From an uncultured Cohaesibacter sp. (lineage in GTDB: Bacteria; Pseudomonadota; Alphaproteobacteria; Rhizobiales; Cohaesibacteraceae), in the NCBI RefSeq assembly GCF_963662805.1, contig NZ_OY759863.1, positions 310,001-374,000 of the forward strand: a stretch of 64,000 bases of DNA. Direction: 5' to 3'. Both the position numbers and the translations under genes were made by a program. Shown here in pieces: positions 26,566 through 36,016 of this stretch (the stretch's first letter is position 1; each line of letters starts with the position of its first letter). A model generated the notes under the pieces. The model was not told the DNA's origin. It saw nothing but the letters and a program-made list of their open reading frames with translations, and ran no database searches.

Positions 26566-27590
26566 TGTGAGTCGAACGTCAATTCCTGATCGGCAAGTGG
26601 CTCGAAATGAGCCTCGATGCGTGCGGCATCGACCTTGTCAAAGCTATCCGGATTCCAGTGCGGATTCCTGTCCTTGTCAACCAGTGTCGCACGAACACCC
26701 TCATAAAAGTCATCATCCATGAGGATACGTTTCACCATGCGGTATTCCATGCGCATGCAATCCTCGAAGCTTTGGCCATCGCCGCGCTTGATTTCCTCAA
26801 GGGTCAGATGCACGGAGGTCGGTGATTTGTCCGAGATCTGCGCCAGTGTCTTTGTGGCAAAGTCGCTATCGCTCGCCTTGAGGCCAGCCAGCACGTCGAG
26901 CACGGTGTCATGACCGAAAATGCGGTTCATCTCGTCAATCGACTCGGGCGTGCTTTCCGGCGCTATCGGCTGATGCATTCCGTCAAGGACGGTTTGTGGG
27001 TCCTCCCCTGCCGCCAGACGGTCGATGATCCCGTCAAACTGCTCGCCGGGAATTGTGTGAGTGGCAAGGCCAAAGGCAAAGCAGTCACCCTGCTTCAGCC
27101 GTGCGCCGGTCATGCCGCAATAATAGCCCGACCGGCCGGTCATGCGTGGCAGCAGATAGGAGCCGCCCACATCGGGGAAGAAGCCGATACCGACTTCCGG
27201 CATGGCATAGAGCGTATTCTCACCCAGTACGACAAAGCGGCCATGCATCGAAATGCCGACCCCGCCGCCCATGACGATGCCATTGATCAATGCGATGTAG
27301 GGTTTGGGATAGCTGTGAATGGCCTGATTGAGGCGGTATTCATCGTAAAAGAAGTCATACAGCGGATTGCCGCGGGTCTCGTAGACAGCGCGAATATCAC
27401 CGCCCGCACAGAAGGCTTTCTCACTGGCTGAGGTCACAACGACCGCCTTGATGCTGTCGTCGGTGCGCCAGAGGTCGAGCTGAGCGGCCATGGCATTGAC
27501 CATGGGGCGGCTGAGGGCATTGAGAGCCTTGACCCGATTGAGCGTGATCAGTCCAATGCATCCGCGTTGCTCGAAGAGAATATCATCCAT
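26562..27590 (-). CDS. 3-hydroxyisobutyryl-CoA hydrolase (enoyl-CoA hydratase family)
   Basis: 342 residues, crotonase fold. It has FCAGGDIRAVYETRG (oxyanion hole, about 66), NGIVMGGGVGISMHGRF (about 105-121) and PEVGIGFFPDVGGSYLLPR (about 132-150); the last two and the long C-terminal extension are typical of HIBYL-CoA hydrolase rather than simple hydratases. Releases 3-hydroxyisobutyrate for the MmsB enzyme. The start at 27590 (MDDILFEQRG) matches relatives. Confidence 0.9.
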   Translation of the reverse strand: MDDILFEQRGCIGLITLNRVKALNALSRPMVNAMAAQLDLWRTDDSIKAVVVTSASEKAFCAGGDIRAVYETRGNPLYDFFYDEYRLNQAIHSYPKPYIALINGIVMGGGVGISMHGRFVVLGENTLYAMPEVGIGFFPDVGGSYLLPRMTGRSGYYCGMTGARLKQGDCFAFGLATHTIPGEQFDGIIDRLAAGEDPQTVLDGMHQPIAPESTPESIDEMNRIFGHDTVLDVLAGLKASDSDFATKTLAQISDKSPTSVHLTLEEIKRGDGQSFEDCMRMEYRMVKRILMDDDFYEGVRATLVDKDRNPHWNPDSFDKVDAARIEAHFEPLADQELTFDSQ

Positions 27591-27878
27591 CTGGCAGTCA
27601 GTCCTTCTTTTGCCCACATGAGCCGTTGCTCGGCGACGGTTTCGCATAGCAAGACGGGGCTGTTTGAGCAAGACCGGGATTGCCCCCTTCCGTGAAATCC
27701 CATAACAGCCTCCAGAGGTTGGGATTGAAAGCCAGCAAACGCGCCCTTCATTACAAATTGGTCAGTTTTCTTGATGGCGAAATATGATAAGCATGAGAAG
27801 CCCTGACCATCGGCGTCCTGCCGGACGGTCTCGCCACTCGTTATTTCCCCTCACTTCAAGACAGGACCTTTGCCCGCC

Positions 27879-28922
27879 ATGACCCGCTCTTCTCGATCAC
27901 ATGTGGAGACTACCCTTACCACCATGTCCGATGTGGGAGCCATCACCGGCGGAAGACGGATGCGCCGAAACCGGCATAGCGACTGGTCCCGGCGGCTGGT
28001 GCAGGAAAATGCCATCACCGTCAACGACCTGATCTGGCCGATCTTCGTTCTTGACGGAGACAATATTACCCAGCCGGTTTCCTCGATGCCCGGCGTGAAT
28101 CGCCTGTCCATCGACAATGCTGTGCGTGCGGCGGAGAAAGCCGCCAAGCTTGGCATTCCCGTCCTCGCGCTCTTTCCCTATACTGATCCAGCCCTCAGGG
28201 ACGAGACGGGCAGCGAAGCGCTGAATGAAAACAATCTGATCTGCAAGGCGCTGAGGGCCATCAAGAAGGAAGTGCCGGAAATCGGACTGATGACCGATGT
28301 GGCGCTTGATCCCTATACCAGTCACGGCCACGACGGATTGATGCGCGATGGCATCATCCTCAATGACGAAACGGTCGAGCAGCTCACCCGGCAGGCCCTA
28401 GTGCAGGCCGAATCTGGATCGGACATCATCGGCCCGTCGGACATGATGGATGGCCGGGTTGGAGCCATTCGCGAGACCCTTGACTCCGAAGGCTTCCAGC
28501 ACACCCAGATCATGGCCTACAGCGCCAAATATGCCTCGGCCTTCTACGGGCCGTTCCGTGACGCTGTGGGGGCCAATGTCACCCTGAAGGGGGACAAGAA
28601 GACTTATCAGATGGATCCGGCCAACAGCGATGAAGCCCTGATCGAGGCCGAACTCGATATCAATGAGGGTGCCGACATGCTGATGGTCAAGCCGGGTCTG
28701 CCTTATCTCGATATCCTGCGCCGCCTCAAGGACACCTTTGCCATGCCGACCTTCGCCTATCAGGTGTCGGGGGAATATGCGATGATCTGTGCGGCTGGTC
28801 AGAATGGCTGGCTCGATCAGGATCGGGCCATGTGGGAAAGCCTTCTTGCCTTCAAGCGCGCAGGGGCCGACGGCATCCTGACCTACTTCGCGCCGAAGAT
28901 CGCCGAAGCGCTCGCCAAATAG
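27879..28922 (+). CDS. hemB: Delta-aminolevulinic acid dehydratase (porphobilinogen synthase)
   Basis: 347 residues; condenses two 5-aminolevulinates to porphobilinogen. The active-site lysines lie in SAKYASAFYGPF (about 213) and MLMVKPGLPYLD (about 265). The metal loop reads DVALDPYTSHGHDG: aspartates replace the zinc-binding cysteines, so this is the Mg-dependent class common in alphaproteobacteria. The ATG at 27879 has AGGACC upstream; a TTG nine bases earlier is possible. Confidence 0.97.
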   Translation: MTRSSRSHVETTLTTMSDVGAITGGRRMRRNRHSDWSRRLVQENAITVNDLIWPIFVLDGDNITQPVSSMPGVNRLSIDNAVRAAEKAAKLGIPVLALFPYTDPALRDETGSEALNENNLICKALRAIKKEVPEIGLMTDVALDPYTSHGHDGLMRDGIILNDETVEQLTRQALVQAESGSDIIGPSDMMDGRVGAIRETLDSEGFQHTQIMAYSAKYASAFYGPFRDAVGANVTLKGDKKTYQMDPANSDEALIEAELDINEGADMLMVKPGLPYLDILRRLKDTFAMPTFAYQVSGEYAMICAAGQNGWLDQDRAMWESLLAFKRAGADGILTYFAPKIAEALAK

Positions 28923-28942
28923 TCAGGCAGAGGATCGCAACC

Positions 28943-29473
28943 CTATCGCAGGATCTTGTACATGTAGGTGGTGGAATCGAGCCGTTCGCTATCGGTCGCC
29001 CGGGCAAAGTTCGGGATCCGTCCACCAATCTTGTAATCAAGGAGAATGTAGAGCGGTTCAGCCTGATCGCCGGACCGCGTGTCGAGCGTGATCAGGCTTT
29101 TCTCGAGCCTGCGGGCTTCTTCTTCCAGCATTTCCATCAGCGTCGTAGCGATGCCGCGCTTGCGGAAATGCGGATGCACGAGCAGCTTGGCAACTTCGCA
29201 GCGGTGCGCCTGATTGGGTGGCAGATCGCAATTCATCTGTACCGTTCCGACGACTCGCCCCTCGATCCGTGCGGCAAAAAGGGCTGTGTTGTCTTCTCTT
29301 ACCTTGGGAAAGACTTTTTCGCGCCAGAAGTCCGACGCCTGTTCCTTGTCAAAAGGCTGAACAAAGCTCACACTCGCACCGCTTTTCACGCAGGCGAACA
29401 GAATTTCGGCCAGATCTTCAAGGGCGGCGTCCAGCGTTTCTTCGGACAGCTTCTCATAGGTAATTGAAGTCAT
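28943..29473 (-). CDS. GNAT-family N-acetyltransferase
   Basis: 176 residues. The acetyl-CoA loop region is visible as AKLLVHPHFRKRGIATTLMEMLE (about 97-119, in two pieces), preceded by the strand RVVGTVQMNCDLPPNQ. A late strand LITLDTRSGDQAEPLY suits small-molecule acetyltransferases. No specific substrate can be named. Converges on hemB with a 20-base gap. Confidence 0.88.
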   Translation of the reverse strand: MTSITYEKLSEETLDAALEDLAEILFACVKSGASVSFVQPFDKEQASDFWREKVFPKVREDNTALFAARIEGRVVGTVQMNCDLPPNQAHRCEVAKLLVHPHFRKRGIATTLMEMLEEEARRLEKSLITLDTRSGDQAEPLYILLDYKIGGRIPNFARATDSERLDSTTYMYKILR

Positions 29474-29855
29474 TCTCTTTCCCTGATGATGACGGCAAGC
29501 GGATCAGTCGCCCCGAGTTCATCGGGGCTTTGTGAGAAACACCTCTGACCGACCATGGCGCAAGCGATCTGTGGGAGCGGGTTGCGACCAGTTGGGTCAG
29601 TGGCGGACTCAGGCCTGCCATCACACACATTGCAGTGATGCCCGGAATTTGGGCTGGCCGAAGTGTCATAAACGAGATAAGCGCCGTGTGAAAGGTCAAC
29701 CTGACACGGCTTCCCCATGAATTGGGGCCTTCATGGCGAGGCGGATCGTCGCCCAACACCCGCGATTTGCCGTGATTGCCGCCTCATAGCATTTGAATCA
29801 GAGGCCTTCTTGGGGCAAAGTCCACGGACTCTGGTTCGCAAAGGACAGTTACAGC
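29474..29855. other. Intergenic region before ilvA
   Basis: 382 bases between divergent GNAT and ilvA genes. A stem-loop, GCCCCGA (29510-29516) with TCGGGGC (29522-29528), lies 37 bases upstream of the GNAT start and is followed on the plus strand only by TTTG, so terminator activity is doubtful. I see no leader peptide or riboswitch for ilvA. Confidence 0.4.
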
Positions 29856-31103
29856 ATGACAGACAAGACAGACAAGACAGACTTCCCCGCCCGCCCGGTT
29901 CTTGACGACGTTCTTCAGGCGGCTGAACAAATCAAGGGTTCGGTTCTGCGCACACCAACGCTTCCTGCGGTGAAACTGTCGCAAATTCTCGGGGCGGACA
30001 TTCTTGTCAAGTATGACAATATGCAGGTGACCAACGCCTTCAAGGAGCGCGGGGCGCTGAACAAGCTGCTCTCGCTCAGTGACGAGCAGAAGGCCTGCGG
30101 CGTCATCGCAATGTCGGCGGGCAATCACGCCCAGGCGGTTGCCTTGCACGCAACGCGCCTTGGTATTCCGTCGACCATCGTCATGCCTGAATTCACCCCC
30201 TTCGTGAAGGTGGCAGCCACCAAGGCAAACGGCGCGACCGTGATTCTCGAAGGCGAAACGGTTGCCGAAGCTGGGGAAGCGGCCATGCGCCTCGCCGAGG
30301 AGCAAAAGCTGACATTCGTGCATCCCTATGACGACTTTCACGTCATTGCCGGTCAGGGCACCGTGGCTCTCGAAATGCTCGCCGACGAGCCCGACATCGA
30401 TGTGCTGGTCATCCCCATTGGTGGTGGCGGCCTGATCTCCGGCGTGTCCATTGCGGCCAAGGCGATCAAACCCGACATCGACATCATCGGGGTGGAGACC
30501 GAGCTCTACCCGACCATGTACAACGAGCTGAAAGGCACGGATCTCATCTGTGGTGGCCAGTCTCTTGCCGAAGGCATTGCGGTGAAAAAGGCAGGGCGCC
30601 TCCCTGCTCTCATCGCAGCCGATCTTGTCTCGGACATCATTCTGGTCTCCGAGCGGCATATCGAACAGGCGATCAACGCCTATGCCACGCATCTCAAGAC
30701 CATGGCAGAGGGGGCGGGAGCAGCGGGCCTCGCCGCGATCATCGCCGAGCCGGATCGCTTCAAGGGCAAGAAGGTGGGGCTCGTGCTCTGTGGCGGCAAC
30801 ATCGATCCACGCCTTCTGTCGTCAATCATCGTGCGGCAGCTTGGCCGCAAGCAACAGATCGTTGGCCTGAGGATCACCATTCCGGATCGTCCGGGCATTC
30901 TTGGCGAGATTTCTACCGTGATTGGCGATCTGGGTGGCAACGTCCTCGAGGTCGATCATCACCGCACCTTCCTCAACGTACCCGTCAGGGGTGCTTCGAT
31001 CGACATCACGATCGAAACGCGGGGCGCAGATCACGCGCGTGAAATCATCGAAGGCATTGAGGCCAAGGGCCATCATGTCGAGCATTTGAACGCTCCTGCC
31101 TAA
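29856..31103 (+). CDS. ilvA: Threonine ammonia-lyase
   Basis: 415 residues, PLP-dependent; converts threonine to 2-oxobutanoate for isoleucine synthesis or threonine breakdown. PLP lysine in TNAFKERGALNKL (about 57), glycine loop IGGGGLISGV (about 190), and a C-terminal ACT domain (GLRITIPDRPGILGEISTV, about 335 on). The single ACT-type C-terminus resembles the shorter, catabolic-type enzymes. The start at 29856 has AAGGA upstream and begins MTDKTDKTD. Confidence 0.94.
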   Translation: MTDKTDKTDFPARPVLDDVLQAAEQIKGSVLRTPTLPAVKLSQILGADILVKYDNMQVTNAFKERGALNKLLSLSDEQKACGVIAMSAGNHAQAVALHATRLGIPSTIVMPEFTPFVKVAATKANGATVILEGETVAEAGEAAMRLAEEQKLTFVHPYDDFHVIAGQGTVALEMLADEPDIDVLVIPIGGGGLISGVSIAAKAIKPDIDIIGVETELYPTMYNELKGTDLICGGQSLAEGIAVKKAGRLPALIAADLVSDIILVSERHIEQAINAYATHLKTMAEGAGAAGLAAIIAEPDRFKGKKVGLVLCGGNIDPRLLSSIIVRQLGRKQQIVGLRITIPDRPGILGEISTVIGDLGGNVLEVDHHRTFLNVPVRGASIDITIETRGADHAREIIEGIEAKGHHVEHLNAPA

Positions 31104-31261
31104 TGGCTTTGTGCTCTTAATGCTTCACACAAGGGAATTCTCGTATTCTTCTGCAATGGAGACATATTCTGTGCTCGGGTTCTATGCGAAAAGCCCTCTT
31201 CTTCCTCATTACTGGCAGGGGCGAATGCTGTGAAACCATCGACCCTCTCTTGAAATGGTCC

Positions 31262-31289
31262 CCGTCCATCACAATCTCTTGATGGACGG
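31262..31289. repeat. 10-bp inverted repeat upstream of the RDD gene
   Basis: CCGTCCATCA (31262-31271), 8-base loop, TGATGGACGG (31280-31289), perfect, 75 bases before the ATG of the RDD gene. No T run follows, so it is a candidate RNA hairpin or operator rather than a terminator. Confidence 0.55.
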
Positions 31290-31363
31290 CGCAACCCTTG
31301 GCTGAGGAAGCCACAAAGGCGCGGTCAGGCAATGCCCCTTTGACAAACGAGGACCATACACAG

Positions 31364-31891
31364 ATGACCCCAGCCGAAACGGCTCACGACCATACCAGTG
31401 ACAGACAGCAAGCCTTTGATCCGGCGAAACAGCCTGCCTTGTTCGACGGTATCCTGTCGCGCAGGGCTCTGGCGTTCCTGTTCGACGCCTTCATGATCTG
31501 CATTCTGATGATCGTCTTTTCTCTCGTGATCGCGGTGCTCGGTATCGTGACTCTGGGGCTGGGCTTTCTTCTTTATGCGATCCTCTTTCCTGTCACTGCC
31601 CTTGGCTATGCGGCCGTGACGCTCGGTTCCTACAAGGCGGCGACGCCCGGCATGCGGCTCATGGGACTTGAAATGCGGCTCTGGTATGGTGCCAAGCCCT
31701 ATGCCCTGCTCGCGATCATGCACAGCCTGCTGTTCTGGGTCGCAGGATCCATCCTGACGCCATTTGTCCTTCTTGTTGGTCTATTCACCAGCCGCAAACA
31801 GTTGCTGCATGACATCGTCCTCGGGACGGTGGTTATCGACAGGGACGCTTTGCGCGAACTGGAACAACACAGGACTTTCCAGTCTCTTTGA
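31364..31891 (+). CDS. RDD-family membrane protein
   Basis: 175 residues. The RDD signature is LSRRALAFLFDAFMI (about 31), followed by about three further hydrophobic segments and GTVVIDRD near the C-terminus. RDD proteins are proposed transporters or membrane scaffolds, function unsettled. ATG at 31364 has GAGGA ten bases upstream; the reading frame is open to a TTG at 31298, with poorer context. A terminator follows at 31919. Confidence 0.87.
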   Translation: MTPAETAHDHTSDRQQAFDPAKQPALFDGILSRRALAFLFDAFMICILMIVFSLVIAVLGIVTLGLGFLLYAILFPVTALGYAAVTLGSYKAATPGMRLMGLEMRLWYGAKPYALLAIMHSLLFWVAGSILTPFVLLVGLFTSRKQLLHDIVLGTVVIDRDALRELEQHRTFQSL

Positions 31892-31918
31892 TCGACCAAA
31901 GACAATCCGAACCTCAAG

Positions 31919-31941
31919 GCCCGCTCCAAAGCGGGCTTTTT
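31919..31941 (+). terminator. Terminator after the RDD gene
   Basis: GCCCGC (31919-31924), loop TCCAAA, GCGGGC (31931-31936), followed by five Ts, 27 bases past the stop. Confidence 0.88.
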
Positions 31942-32185
31942 CAATTGCCACCCAGCAACGCAGACTTTCGCGAAACCGACATTTCTCCTCGCAACCTCAT
32001 CCGGATAGGGATAGGCGTGTAAATCCCCTCGCACTTCATGCCGGTTACAGACTATAATCAACGCATTCATTCATCGACTCTCAAGACAACTGGCCTGAAA
32101 GCGTGCAATCTGCCTATCGGGTCCTTTGGGAGTACAATTGCCTGATCGGGATCGTGCCAGCCCCGAATAGCAAGGATAAGTCTAT

Positions 32186-34018
32186 TTGATACAGCTGACC
32201 GTCGAGATGCAGATGTGGCTCACATTTGCGGTAATCGGACTGACAATCGTCTTCTATTCGCTGGAATATATCGCCATCGAAATTACGGCTCTGGGCTCAT
32301 TGCTGGCCCTGATGATGATCTTCATCACCCTGCCGATGGCGCCTGATGCCGCGAATCTTCTGTCCATTGACGATCTGCTCTCCGGGTTTGCCAATCCCGC
32401 TCTCTTGTCGGTTCTGTCGCTGCTCGTCATCGGGCAGGCCCTGTTCCAGACCGACGCCCTTGATGGCCCGGCCCAGTTCATCACCAAATTTGCCCGCAAG
32501 CAGCGATATCTCGCCTTCATCGGGGTTTATATCTCGGCGGCGCTGATCAGTGCCTTCATCAACAATACCCCGGTTGTTGTCATGTTCCTGCCGATCCTGA
32601 CCGTGGTTGCCTCGAACCTTCGCCTGTCGACCAGCAAGGTTCTGATGCCCCTGTCCTTCATCTCGATCCTTGGCGGCATGACCACTCTCATCGGTTCATC
32701 GACCAACCTTTTGGTCGCGCAGGCCGCGCGGCAGGACGGGGCCGTTGATCTCTCGTTTTTCTCGTTCACCGGCATCAGCGCAATGGTCGCAGGCATCGGC
32801 GCGATCTACGCGCTGTTCATCATGCCGCGCATCCTCATTCGTCGCGACAGCATGCGTGATGAATTGAGCCAGACGACGGGCAAACAGTTCATTGCCCAGA
32901 TTCCCATCGCTCATGGCGACGCCCTTGTGGGCCAGAAGGCCGTGGCCGGTATGTTCCCCTCGCTCAAGGACATGACCGTCCGGCTGGTTCAGCGGGGCGA
33001 GACCCCTCACCTGCCACCATTTGAAGGCATTGTGCTGCGCCCCGGTGACACGGTCGTTGTTGCTGCCACAAGGCAGGCCCTGACCCGCGCCCTAAAGGGT
33101 GGGCACACGGTCGCTCCTGACGGCAATTCGGAGGAGCAGGCAAATTTCTCGCCAAAGTCGGACTTTACCCTTGCCGAGGTGATCGTCCCGCCAGCATCGC
33201 GGATGACGGGCCAAACACTCGAATTGTCCGGTATGCGTGCGAAAACCAAATGTATCGCGCTCGGGGTCCAGCGCCGGTCCCGCATGCCACGCATGGCGAT
33301 GAGCGACATTCGCCTTGAAGCGGGCGACGTTCTGCTGGTTGGCGGTGCGCGAGATGACGTGGAAGCGCTGCGCACTAACAAAGACCTTCTGCTGATCGAA
33401 TTGTCCTCGACCGAAGTACCCCAGCGGCGCTACGCGCCCCGTGCCCTCCTGATCTTTCTGTTGACGGCCATCACCGCAGCGAGCGGCATTCTGCCCATTG
33501 CCACGGCGGCGCTCGGGGGGGCCTTCCTGATGATCATCAGCAAATGCCTCAACATGCGGCAGGCCATTCGGGCGCTGGACAGCCGAATCTATATGCTGGT
33601 CGGTGCCTCACTGGCGAGTGCTGTTGCCTTGCAGAAGACCGGTGGGGCCACGTTCATCGCGCGTGGCGTGGTCGATGCCATGGAGGGCCAATCCGGCCCA
33701 GTGCTGCTGTCCGGTCTCTTCCTTCTGGTGGCGATCCTGACCAACATCCTGTCCAACAACGCAACGGCGGTGCTGTTCACGCCCATCGCGTTGTCCATCG
33801 CACAGCAGACGGGTCTGCCTGCCGAGCCCTTTGTCGTGGCGGTGATCATTGCAGCCAACTGTTCCTTTGCCACGCCTATCGGATACCAGACGAATCTTCT
33901 GGTCATGGGCCCCGGTCACTACAAGTTTGCCGACTTTCTTTATGCCGGTATCCCGTTGATGATCATCATCTGGCTCAGCTATTCCTTCATCGCCCCGTGG
34001 TATTACGGCCTAAACTAG
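32186..34018 (+). CDS. SLC13-family anion permease with TrkA-C domains
   Basis: 610 residues. Two blocks of membrane helices (about 10-215 and 415-610) flank two cytoplasmic TrkA-C (RCK C) domains (about 230-300 and 320-400; PPFEGIVLRPGDTVVVAATRQ and IRLEAGDVLLVGGARDDVE). Family motifs are INNTPVVVMFLPI with TLIGSSTNLLV in the first half and LSNNATAVLFTPIALS with CSFATPIGYQTN in the second. Such DASS proteins move sulfate, dicarboxylates or related anions with sodium; the substrate is not evident. TTG at 32186 is used because AAGGA lies ten bases upstream; ATG at 32207 is an alternative. Confidence 0.9.
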   Translation: MIQLTVEMQMWLTFAVIGLTIVFYSLEYIAIEITALGSLLALMMIFITLPMAPDAANLLSIDDLLSGFANPALLSVLSLLVIGQALFQTDALDGPAQFITKFARKQRYLAFIGVYISAALISAFINNTPVVVMFLPILTVVASNLRLSTSKVLMPLSFISILGGMTTLIGSSTNLLVAQAARQDGAVDLSFFSFTGISAMVAGIGAIYALFIMPRILIRRDSMRDELSQTTGKQFIAQIPIAHGDALVGQKAVAGMFPSLKDMTVRLVQRGETPHLPPFEGIVLRPGDTVVVAATRQALTRALKGGHTVAPDGNSEEQANFSPKSDFTLAEVIVPPASRMTGQTLELSGMRAKTKCIALGVQRRSRMPRMAMSDIRLEAGDVLLVGGARDDVEALRTNKDLLLIELSSTEVPQRRYAPRALLIFLLTAITAASGILPIATAALGGAFLMIISKCLNMRQAIRALDSRIYMLVGASLASAVALQKTGGATFIARGVVDAMEGQSGPVLLSGLFLLVAILTNILSNNATAVLFTPIALSIAQQTGLPAEPFVVAVIIAANCSFATPIGYQTNLLVMGPGHYKFADFLYAGIPLMIIIWLSYSFIAPWYYGLN

Positions 34019-34108
34019 CATTCCGTTAGGGTGTTTCACGCAACGGCTCTTTCCAAGAGCAGGGAAACGTGTTTTCATATTCCTGTTATATTTGAGCCTC
34101 GAGGATTC

Positions 34109-34855
34109 ATGACGAGCCATCTTCTGGACCATCCTCAATTCTATCTCACAGCCCCGCAATCCTGCCCCTATCTCGAAGGGGAAATGGAGCGAAAGGTGTT
34201 CACCTATCTGGTGGGGCCTGATGCGGCTCGGCTCAACAACATCCTGTCACTTGGTGGCTTCCGTCGCAGCCAGACCATTGCCTATCGTCCCGCGTGCGAG
34301 CGCTGTCGCTCCTGTCTGTCCGTGCGGGTGATCGCTCCGCTGTTCAGTCCCTCGCGCAATCAGTCCCGCGTGATGAAGCGCAACAGCGACCTAATTGCGC
34401 GTGTCGGCCCACCGGTCGCCACGGGTGAGCAATATGAACTGTTCTCGCGCTACCTGCATTCTCGCCACAGCGAAGGGGGCATGGTCGACATGTCACTTGG
34501 CGACTTTGCCGAGATGATCGAGGAGACACACATCGACACGACCGTCATCGAATATCGCCTGCGCGACCCGGACAGTGGCATTACGGGCCGGTCGACGGGC
34601 GAATTGGTGGGCGTGGCGCTGACCGACCGGGTGGAGAACGGGACCTCCATGGTCTACAGCTTCTTCAATCCCGAGATGGAGAAGCGCAGCCTCGGGACCT
34701 TCATCATTCTCGACCACATCCGGCGCGCCCAGATGGAAGGTCTGGATCATGTCTATCTTGGCTACTGGGTGAAGAATTCCAACAAGATGGCCTACAAGGT
34801 CAGGTTCCAGCCGCTGGAATTTCTGGGCCATCAGGGCTGGGAGCGACTGGAATAG
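34109..34855 (+). CDS. bpt: Leucyl/aspartyl-type aminoacyl-tRNA-protein transferase (Bpt)
   Basis: 248 residues. An ATE1-like transferase that adds leucine from Leu-tRNA to N-terminal Asp/Glu, feeding proteins to ClpAPS. Hallmarks: SCPYLEGEMERKVFTYL, YRPACERCRSCLSVRV (the cysteine cluster, about 67-81), SFFNPEMEKRSLGTFIIL and YLGYWVKNSNKMAYKVRF. The start at 34109 has GAGGA just upstream; the open frame extends 26 codons further without homology. Confidence 0.93.
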   Translation: MTSHLLDHPQFYLTAPQSCPYLEGEMERKVFTYLVGPDAARLNNILSLGGFRRSQTIAYRPACERCRSCLSVRVIAPLFSPSRNQSRVMKRNSDLIARVGPPVATGEQYELFSRYLHSRHSEGGMVDMSLGDFAEMIEETHIDTTVIEYRLRDPDSGITGRSTGELVGVALTDRVENGTSMVYSFFNPEMEKRSLGTFIILDHIRRAQMEGLDHVYLGYWVKNSNKMAYKVRFQPLEFLGHQGWERLE

Positions 34856-34933
34856 GGGATGGCCACACCATCGCCACAAATTTGCACGATCCAAGCGCAT
34901 CGCATATGACTTCTCCGAGGCCCTTACCCCGAA

Positions 34934-35962
34934 ATGATATCGAGATTTCGCACGTTTCTTGACCTTGCCATTCTGGCTGGTGCAACCGTGGCAGCCCTTC
35001 TTGCCCTGTCGGGATTGCTGGGGGGGCTGGTGCCTCTGCTCGATCTCGTCAATCATTTCCAGTTGCTGATCTTTCTTGCCGCTGTTGTCGGATTGCTGGC
35101 CAGCCTTGTCTGGCCCTTCCTGCGCAAAGATCTCCGACACCCGGTCCAGCTGTTGCTGCTCGTTCCGCTGCTCTGCTCAAGCAGCCTTCTGTTGCCGGAT
35201 CTCTACCGGCGGATGACCATCAGCGAAGCCTCGGCGGAGAGCCTTGAGGCACGCGGCCTTCAACCGCTCAAGCTGATGAGCTTCAACATCTATCTTGGCA
35301 CATGGGACGGGGACGGCCTCGCGCGGTCGATCTTTCGCCACGCGCCGGAAGTGGTCAATCTGCAGGAGTTTCCGCCCAAGCGCTTCCGGCGCCAGCAGGA
35401 TCTGAAGAAAGCCTATCCCTATCAGGCAAATTGCGGCTACTGGCGCACCTGTACCCTTGGGATCCTGTCGAAGCATCCGCTCTCGGACATCAAGCATTAT
35501 GATCTTGATGATGGCGGGGGTCGTAACCCCCTGCATGGCAAGATGCTGGCAGCGACGATCAGGGCACCCGGACGCGAGCCGGTGCGCCTCTACAATGTGC
35601 ATCTTGGCTGGCCCTTGCCCCTTTCCGTCAAGCAGACACAGTTTCAGCGAGCCGAAGCAATCATCAAGGCGGAGGCAGCAAAGACGCCGAACCAGCTGGT
35701 TGCCGGTGACTTCAATGCGACCGGATGGTCATTTGCGGTGGATGGATTTGCCGATGATCTAGGCTTCTCGCGCCGGAGCCAGTTCCTGCCGACCTTCCCC
35801 TCGCCTCACTCGATCATCAAGCGGCTTTCGCCTCCGGCCTTCCTCAGCCTTGATCACGTCCTCACAAGCCCGACCCTGTCATCAGGACCGGTCGTGCGGG
35901 CTTCGGCTGAGCTCGGCGATCACTGGCCGATCCTCACAGAACTCTACGTTCCGAAACGCTGA
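34934..35962 (+). CDS. Endonuclease/exonuclease/phosphatase-family membrane protein
   Basis: 342 residues. Three N-terminal hydrophobic segments (about 8-30, 37-55, 65-85) anchor an EEP catalytic domain. Its motifs are LMSFNIYLG (about 115), VVNLQEFPP (about 138), LYNVHLGWP (about 218), VAGDFNATGWS (about 256), SLDHVLTS (about 306) and GDHWPILTEL (about 328). The domain would face the periplasm. The substrate (nucleic acid, lipid or phosphoester) is unknown. Family members of this layout are common beside unrelated genes. Confidence 0.88.
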   Translation: MISRFRTFLDLAILAGATVAALLALSGLLGGLVPLLDLVNHFQLLIFLAAVVGLLASLVWPFLRKDLRHPVQLLLLVPLLCSSSLLLPDLYRRMTISEASAESLEARGLQPLKLMSFNIYLGTWDGDGLARSIFRHAPEVVNLQEFPPKRFRRQQDLKKAYPYQANCGYWRTCTLGILSKHPLSDIKHYDLDDGGGRNPLHGKMLAATIRAPGREPVRLYNVHLGWPLPLSVKQTQFQRAEAIIKAEAAKTPNQLVAGDFNATGWSFAVDGFADDLGFSRRSQFLPTFPSPHSIIKRLSPPAFLSLDHVLTSPTLSSGPVVRASAELGDHWPILTELYVPKR

Positions 35963-35970
35963 CATGCGGG

Positions 35971-35997
35971 GAAAAGGAGCGCGTGGGCCGCGCTCCT
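35971..35997 (-). terminator. Terminator of parC
   Basis: On the minus strand AGGAGCGCG (35997-35989), loop GCCCA, CGCGCTCCT (35983-35975), then TTT. It lies just beyond the parC stop and before the convergent EEP gene. Confidence 0.7.
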
Positions 35998-36016
35998 ACA
36001 AGAGATGTGCGCAACC

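Noticed and set aside
29510..29528. Terminator before the GNAT gene
   Set aside because: Stem is good but followed only by TTTG, and no plus-strand transcript should end there; left as a hairpin only.
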